Positions 58,220 through 64,000 of a stretch of DNA of 64,000 bases are shown piece after piece. The notes beneath the pieces were generated by a model. It had not been told where the DNA came from. It saw only the letters and a list, made by a program, of their open reading frames with translations, and did not search any database. Source of the stretch: Diospyros lotus (Eukaryota; Streptophyta; Magnoliopsida; Ericales; Ebenaceae); the NCBI RefSeq assembly GCF_014633365.1, contig NC_068347.1, forward strand, positions 33,336,116 to 33,400,115, given 5' to 3'. The number at the start of each line of letters is the position of its first letter. Position 1 is the first letter of the stretch. The position numbers were made by a program, and so were the translations under genes.

Positions 58220-58995
58220 CAGTGTTCTAAAAGACGCCTAGCTCCTAGGACGCTTAGGCGAAGCCTAGGAAAACTGTTGTTTTCAACACATAAACCTACA
58301 TTATTTTGTAATATTTGTTGCTTTCTTACATTATTTTGTGCTTTCATCTAATAGTAAATTACACACAAATTAAATTATATATTAACAATAATTTAACCCA
58401 TGAAATGTACTTTTCTTGATTTTTTTTTCCCACAAATTTCTCCCAAATTTCCTAGCTGTTAACCATTCAACATGTGCTTTTTGACCACTGCTTTGGTTTA
58501 TTTGGTGTTTGGTCTCTCTCTCTCTCTCCCCCCCCCCCTCCCTAAATCTCTCGTCTCCCAGACGAGTTCCATTCTTCTTTGCTCCCTCTGTTCAATGACT
58601 ACTACTATAAGAGGTAAAGAGCCCGCCTCCTCCTCTTCCGCTTCTCGGAGTGGCGACAGAATGGAACAGCGAGGACACTTCATCCACCTTTGTCCACATG
58701 GCTCTTACAAATCGCAACGGTCAGGCCACGCGCGACCCAGGTAGGTAGGCACCTTCGTCCACCATCTCTACATGGCTCTTACAAATCACAACGGCCAGGC
58801 CGCGCGTGACCCAAGTAGGTAAGCAGCCTATGCCACGCCCGACTCAGGCAGCTAAGCACTGCCTAGGCTCCAATCAGGCCGGATTAATCGGCTCGGCACC
58901 TAGGGTGCCGGTTAGGGCTTAATCACAGCAACCAAGGGCCGCCTAGCACCTAGGCGGTGCTTAGGCAGCCGCCTTGGCCGCGTTTTAGAACACAG
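58220..58995. mobile_element. hAT-type non-autonomous transposon
   Basis: A 776-bp insert with inverted ends CAGTGTTCTAAAA and (reverse complement) CTGTGTTCTAAAA, flanked by a perfect 8-bp duplication CTTTAAAC at 58212-58219 and 58996-59003. Eight-base duplications and CAG-starting ends define hAT. GCCTAGG/CCTAGGCG motifs cluster near both ends. No transposase. It interrupts the linker between RNase H and integrase: the host reads GVIKFK before and FKGMLVVGDDGQ after. Confidence 0.93.
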
Positions 58996-59717
58996 CTTTA
59001 AACTTGATCACTCCATTAGAAAGTGTATACCCTTGCAGATTATTGGGTTGGACAACCAACTGAGCTAATAACCGTTGCAACCAATCCATCTTTTCATAAC
59101 TTTCCACAGTATCCTTGACCCAACCTGGAGTTACAGCCATGATAGCCTGACAAGTACCTTTTTCCTCTCTTCTAGATAGGGCATCTGCCACCAAATTCTC
59201 CTTCCCTTTCTGGTATTGGATTGTGTAATCCAATCCCAAGAGCTTCGAAATCCCCTTCCATTGCAATTGAGTATGAAGTCTTTGCTAAAGCAAGACCTGA
59301 AGACTTTCATAGTCTGTCTTAATCACAAAGGGATTGCTCTCCAAACAATGTTGCCACCAATACAACAATTAGTTCTTTATCATAGACACTCAACCCTAAG
59401 TGTTTAGGGGCCAAACCTTGGCTGATGTAAGTTAACAGTCTTCCTTCTTGCATAAGTATAGCTCCCACTTCGCTGTTACAAGCATCAATCTCCACAACGA
59501 AGGGTTTAGAAAAATCGGGCAGTGCCAAAACTGGAGCTTGGGTCATGGCCTTCTTAAGGGCCCCAAAAGCTGCATCCGCCTTGGGGTTCCAATGGAAGTC
59601 ATCCTTCCTAAGAAGCTCAGTCACCCCATAATGCTGAATAAATTTTCTGTAATATTCAGTCAATCTCAAAAACCCCCTAAGCTCCTTAACCGTTGCAAGT
59701 CTAGGCCAACTCATCAT
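58985..59717 (-). pseudogene. gypsy RT connection and RNase H, minus strand
   Basis: Contains TVKELRGFLRLTEYYRKFIQ (connection), then VVEIDACNSEVGAILMQEGR (RNase H first Asp) and SVYDKELIVVL (Glu). GLDYTIQYQKGKENLVADAL follows at about 59240-59180. A frame break near 59320 and the hAT insertion divide it. Confidence 0.85.
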
Positions 59718-59874
59718 AGTTTCTATTTTCTTCGGGTCAGTACTTACTCCATTTCCTGAAATAATATTCAGTCAATCTCAAAAACCCCCTAAGCTCCTTA
59801 ACCGTTGCAAGTCTAGGCCAACTCATCATAGTTTCTATTTTCTTCGGGTCAGTACTTACTCCATTTCCTGAAAT
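59651..59874. repeat. 112-bp tandem duplication in the gypsy pol gene
   Basis: The segment starting AATATTCAGTCAATCTC at 59651 repeats at 59763 with near-perfect identity, including TTCTATTTTCTTCGGGTCAG. As 112 is not a multiple of 3, it shifts the frame and gives two copies of the LATVKELRGFLRLTEYY coding stretch. Confidence 0.93.
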
Positions 59875-60337
59875 GATATGGCCCAAATATTTCACGTCCC
59901 CTTTGGAAAAAGTACATTTAGACAACTTGACATACAATTGATTAAATCTAAGGGTGGTATCCAGCTCTAAGGTCCAATTTAGAAAAAATGGTAGCATCGG
60001 ATAGTTCATCAAACAAGTCCTCAATAATAGGTATAGGAAATTTATTTTTAATGGTAATAGAGTTGAGCTATCTATAGTACACACAAAATCGCCGAGTGCC
60101 ATCCTTTTTTTTGACAAAGAGCATTGGTGAAGCATAGGGACTTTGGCTAGGTTGAATGATGGAATTGGCTAACATTTCCTTGACATGCTTTTCAATCTCA
60201 GTTTTCTGTATAAGTGCATAACGGTAAGACCGAATGTTCATAGGTTCGGTATTAGGTTTAAGGTGTATCGAATGGTCAAAAGGTCTTTGAGGTAGTAAGG
60301 ATTTGGGTTCCAAGAATAAGTCCTTAAATTCAGTCAA
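59737..60337 (-). pseudogene. gypsy reverse transcriptase with catalytic core deleted
   Basis: Begins MTEFKDLFLEPKSLLPQRPF and shows SPYASPMLFVKKKDGTRRFC. After the IFSKLDL region (out of frame, about 59990-59950) it jumps to FNQLYVKLSKCTFSKGDVKY, so the palm segment with GLTNAP and the YxDD box is missing. It cannot encode active RT. Confidence 0.87.
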
Positions 60338-60699
60338 CAGTAAGTGTAAGTTATCACAAGTGCTTACCTCAATTAGGAGTTGGATGACTGTTGGCCGAGC
60401 ATTTGCTTGTTAGTCCTCCATCCCTACTCCTTGTTCCTCACATTCCACTGCTTGTATAGAATATAATTGTGAGATCAGCCCCCTTTCTTTTGTATCAGCT
60501 TTCGTAATTTTCTTTCCGAAATCATCTTACACTCACCTTGCTCTAAGCTGCTCACCAATGTCAACTTTCTCCCTTCAATTTTCACCATCACCTCCAACTT
60601 GTTGAAGTCAAAGGTCAATGGACTTACGGTTCTCATCCAATCAACCCCAAAATAATCCCCTAACTCCAATACTCTCAAGTCAGCCACAAACTCTACCCC

Positions 60700-61032
60700 T
60701 TACATCAACCACTTAAAATTGAAGCACTTGTGATAGCTGTACATCCTGTTCCCATTTGCCACCGTCACCGATAGGGGGTTCGTTTCTATCAATTCACACT
60801 TGAGACCTGCATCAATAGCTTTATTCAAAAAGCTATGAGTGTTGCCGCTGCCTATTAGCACTGTCAACCTTCTTTTTCCCACCTGCCCTTTAACTTTAAT
60901 GATTTTCCCAATGGGACCTCCCTTTAATGCATGGAAAGAAATCTCACCTCCTTCATCCCCTTGTGTCTCCTCTATATTTTCCTCAATTACTTCCTCTTCT
61001 AATCTTTCCTTTCCTTCCCTTCCTCTCTTCAT
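60700..61032 (-). pseudogene. gypsy protease with altered active site
   Basis: Reads GGEISFHALKGGPIGKIIKV and LTVLIGSGNTHSFLNKAID. The related copy at 11858-12142 has IDSGSTHSFLDE, so the catalytic Asp is Gly here. Position between gag and RT fits protease. Confidence 0.85.
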
Positions 61033-61357
61033 TTGATCCTTCCATTTTCAGCATTAACCTCCTACATTGGTGCCCTGGACTGTACTTCTCTCCACATTTA
61101 AAGCATAGGCCCAATTGTCTCCTCTGCTCGATAGTCTGATTCTTGTTTGCCCCTTGACCTGTGGCATTCTTAGCCCTTCCTTGGCCTGCACCCCAAGTTA
61201 TAGCCTTGAAGTTACCCCCAACCTGTGGGTTTTGGCCCTTGTTGGGCTATGTCCACACCTTATTCTTCTTGAATATTGCCTCCAATGTCAGTTCTTGTGA
61301 CCGGGCTTTCTCTGCTACTTATTTAACTGATGATGGCATCATCATCTTCACTATCAG

Positions 61358-62158
61358 TCACAACTCATCCTTCAATCCACTAACAAAACTTGACACGAAA
61401 TAGGGTTTGGTTAAGCTTGGTTGTGCCACCCATAGTAATGCCCGCAACTCTTCAAACTTCTTTTGGTCTTCAACCGACCCCTCTTGCCTCAATTTGTTAA
61501 ATTCTTCAACCACATCTGCCATACTCTTCTCACCAAACCGACCACACAATTCTTCCTTCAGGCCAAGTCACTGCCCCATCCTCAGCTTGCCTCCAACCTT
61601 GATACCATGTGTTGGTCGTATCATTGAGATACGTTGTTGCCAATGTTACCTTCTGCTCCTCACTAACCTGATAAAATTCAAAGAATCTCTCACAACGACA
61701 TATCCACCACCTCGATTTAACCCCCTCAAATATTGAAATTTCCAATCGAGACCTCATGTATGACTCAAAATTGAGGAAGCAGTACCCCTTACCTGATTTT
61801 CCCTCTCCCACTCAGGCCTATCTTCAACTTCACGCCTTCCATCTGGCCTGGGTAGAATGCCATCCCAATCCAAGATCGGTTCAGGAGCCGTTCTTGGAGG
61901 GAAATCAGTTGGTAAACGGAACTGTGGCAGGGCGGATAGCATGTTGAACATGCTATCAATCTTTTGCCCATAGTGATCCACCCTTACTTGGCCCTTCTCC
62001 AACTTGCGTATGTTGTCCTTAATGGTTGCCATGTCCTCCCGACTCTGAATTAGGGCCTCCTGCGTGCGCGACATGCCGAATTCCAGAGCCTTCATTCGAT
62101 TCTCTAGCTGCTTCAGTCGAGTGCCTTCCACCATGATGTTAGGTCGCTTGCCACCCAC
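61358..62158 (-). pseudogene. gypsy gag remnant, minus strand
   Basis: Starts with MVEGTRLKQLENRMKALEFG, a coiled coil, then a Pro-rich hinge, and gag motifs ILDWDGILPRPDGRR, CERFFEFYQV and MADVVEEFNKLRQEGS. Split into overlapping frames by indels. Confidence 0.83.
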
Positions 62159-62258
62159 TTCCGATCATCAGTTCTTGCGGAAATCCTCTGTCATTCGCTG
62201 CGGTCCACCCCCGCCTTCGAATCGTGCTTGGGAGCCACTGAAGATCCTGATACCAAAT

Positions 62259-62582
62259 TGTCAAGCCCTTATGTCAAGGGCTGGGCAATTAGCGGAATTC
62301 TAAGAGAAATTCAAAAATTTTAGGGGGAAAGAGAACGAGAGATAAGGGAAGAGAACAAGAGAGATGGAGGGAGAAATTGAGAAGGAAGAGAGAAGGGAAC
62401 TTTGTTATTCAATCAATTGGTGCCTTTTCCTTTTACAACTGCCTTCTGATAAGGTGCCTCTTACAGTTAGGAGAGCTAATTGCCACCCAATGGGTTAGGC
62501 TTGTTCTAACTACCTAACCATAGCTTGTTACACAGTTTACAATAGTGCCCTTTATTACACTTCTAACCCTCAGGTCACAACA
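62259..62582 (-). repeat. 5' LTR of the 56.6-62.6 kb element
   Basis: 324 bp partner of 56594-56931, beginning TGTCAAGCCCTTATGTC and ending CACAACA before the CCGCC duplication. Confidence 0.92.
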
Positions 62583-62587
62583 CCGCC

Positions 62588-63604
62588 TTACTGGTTAATT
62601 AAATTAATCGGTTTAATTGATCTTCTCTAAGTTCGGTTCAATTTTGGTTATAATACAACTCAATTAAGTGTTTTTTTTTTTTTTTTTTTTTGTAACCAAA
62701 TCAACCAAAACCAACCAAATAGACAGATTGCTCTACATGACCAGAAGGTAATGATGGTACACAGTCACCAAAAGCAATATCCAAGGCTCCTAACAGCTGA
62801 ATCAGTTATGTGCCCATAATTGTTGTGACAACTAATTTTTGCAAAACCATCTCACTAGATAATAAAAAACCTCCCATTCGAACAAGGGATTGCAATGCAT
62901 AATTGCAACTGAAAATTTTCTATGAACCTAAATTTCACGCCTTCTTGAAGTTGTTAAATTGCTTAAGCCAACAAATGTTCACCACAGGCATCCACCAGTG
63001 TGTTCTAACCCAACAAAAGCCTAGCATTACAGCTAAATAGGCTCAAGACATGTACAATGACGACATCCTGCACCTTGTCCCTTCCAACAGCAAGAACAAC
63101 AATAACTCCATGAACTTACTAAGTTACCATGCATCATAGCAGATATAATTTTGAAGAAACTAGGAAGCCCTAAACCAATAACATAAATTTCTAAGAATTT
63201 GAATTCAAGGCATCTAACACATAAGGTGCAACATCATAACATCATTATGATCGTGATTGGAACAATGGCCAAGTTACACAATAAACCGAACATGCAAAGT
63301 AAACAAAATGATATTTTGATTCAGCTACATAGTTCTTGTAACCGGAAATCCACTCCCAAGTACAATAACCCAATCATGAAAACAGATAGAAGCTATCATC
63401 AACAGAGTAATTCGATATCTAGAATTTTTTACCATTATAATAGTTCACATAGAGTCAAACGGCAAAGACAACTGCTTCTTACACCGAACAACACAATACG
63501 GACGAAACATGAGAGTTAAAACGCACCCAAACCCCAAATGCCATCCTTATCAGACTACACAATCAAGTTTAAGGCAAACCCTTGATAATATGGTTCCAAT
63601 TCTG
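62588..63604. other. Intergenic DNA downstream of the SERF-like gene
   Basis: The first 130 bases (AATTAAATTAATCGGTTT, then a T22 run and AACCAAATCAACCAAAACC) look like the remainder of an older repeat into which the gypsy element jumped. The rest contains the likely 3' UTR of the minus-strand SERF-like gene. No other gene seen. Confidence 0.5.
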
Positions 63605-63884
63605 TTATTTCTTGTTGCTTTTGCCTCCGGCATCGCCGCTCCCTGCCGCCTGCGCCGCCTTCTTGGCGGTCTTCTCTTGAAGCGCCTTTGCATCCCTACC
63701 AATGCAAAACCCTAATTCAGTCTCGATCCATATTTCACCCACAAATTGATGCAAGAAATCGAATTTTAGGGGCGAAAATTGAACCTCTCGCGTCGCTGTT
63801 CGGGGGTCAATCCATCGTCCTTGGTCTTGCCCTTGCCGCCGGTCCGAGCCTGAGATCTTTCGCGATCTCGCTCCCTTTGGTTAC
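63605..63884 (-). CDS. SERF/4F5-family small protein, 5' end outside window
   Basis: On the minus strand two exons are visible: 63884-63785 encodes NQRERDRERSQARTGGKGKT followed by KDDGLTPEQRRER, and 63695-63605 encodes DAKALQEKTAKKAAQAAGSG and ends DAGGKSNKK with a stop. They are joined by an 89-bp GT-AG intron that splits an Arg codon (AG/G). This is the small basic, highly charged SERF/4F5 family; animal members modulate protein aggregation, and the plant role is not established. The first codons (usually MTRG) must lie beyond an upstream intron, past position 64000. The total would be about 68-70 residues, normal for the family. Confidence 0.85.
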
Positions 63885-64000
63885 CTCGTTAGATCCAGTC
63901 AAGAAAAACCCATGCCCAATCCACAAATACACGCAATTTATCGCACAAATCCATCAAACAAAACAAATGTTAAAAAACCAAAATCGAGAATTATAACATC

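Larger units (their letters stand above)
56594..62582 (-). mobile_element. Full-length but inactive Ty3/gypsy element, minus strand
   Basis: LTRs at 56594-56931 and 62259-62582 start TGTCAAGCCC and end ACA. A perfect CCGCC duplication lies at 56589-56593 and 62583-62587. A primer-like site (TGGTATCAG at 62247-62255, minus) and a purine tract (AAGGGGGGCAAT, plus about 56932-56943) adjoin the LTRs. Gag, protease, RT, RNase H and integrase occur in gypsy order but are disabled by substitutions, a core RT deletion, a 112-bp tandem duplication and an inserted hAT element. Total 5989 bp including the 776-bp insert. Confidence 0.93.

Noticed and set aside
58166..58744. Open frames in the hAT insert and a chimeric frame from 58347 into the integrase
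   Set aside because: The insert's ends and 8-bp duplication show these are transposon sequence fused by chance to the gypsy frame.

Overview
The window is nuclear DNA of a flowering plant, most likely a woody eudicot. The supporting evidence is spliced genes with GT-AG introns, plant-specific transcription factors (a FAMA-type bHLH, a MYB-CC factor, a group I AP2/ERF), AT-rich introns and intergenic DNA, and dense nested Ty3/gypsy elements, tRNA-derived SINEs, hAT and Harbinger-like elements. The species cannot be named from the sequence. I see no tRNA or rRNA genes, CRISPR arrays or bacterial-type operons.

Layout. 1-15.1 kb is a pile of decayed LTR retrotransposons: a plus-strand chromodomain gypsy element split by a solo LTR that is itself split by a Harbinger-like MITE, a minus-strand gypsy element with both LTRs, the 5' part of another minus-strand gypsy element, and a small TRIM/LARD-like element. 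15.36-22.0 kb is RPN2, the large regulatory-particle subunit of the 26S proteasome, with 11 exons visible and the exon for about the first 70 residues missing. 23.95-26.09 kb is a FAMA orthologue, the bHLH that ends stomatal guard-cell lineage divisions. 26.1-36.3 kb is a gene-free AT-rich block with a compound DNA element, two SINEs of one family (one split by another transposon), a tandem MITE pair and other repeats. 36.75-43.77 kb is a PHL2/PHL3-type MYB-CC gene. 45.76-46.98 kb (minus) is an ERF062-like AP2/ERF gene. 47-56.6 kb is intergenic with one good solo LTR and other repeats. 56.6-62.6 kb is a minus-strand gypsy element with LTRs and a 5-bp target duplication, carrying an 8-bp-TSD hAT insertion and a disabling tandem duplication. 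63.6-63.9 kb (minus) is the 3' part of a SERF/4F5-family gene cut by the right edge.

The genes do not form a pathway, but their order is informative. From memory, Arabidopsis has PHL2 and FAMA nearly adjacent on chromosome 3 (AT3G24120, AT3G24140), and ERF062 and PHL3 nearly adjacent on chromosome 4 (AT4G13620, AT4G13640). This window has FAMA, one PHL gene and an ERF062-like gene together, as expected for the unfractionated ancestral order.

No wholly new system was found. The strongest unusual signals are the datable nested insertions with intact target-site duplications, the unusual start of RPN2, a frame-neutral intron in FAMA, and a set of small transposons with GC-rich cores. Exon boundaries were set by GT/AG sites, reading-frame phase and recalled family sequences; no alignment or transcript data were used.
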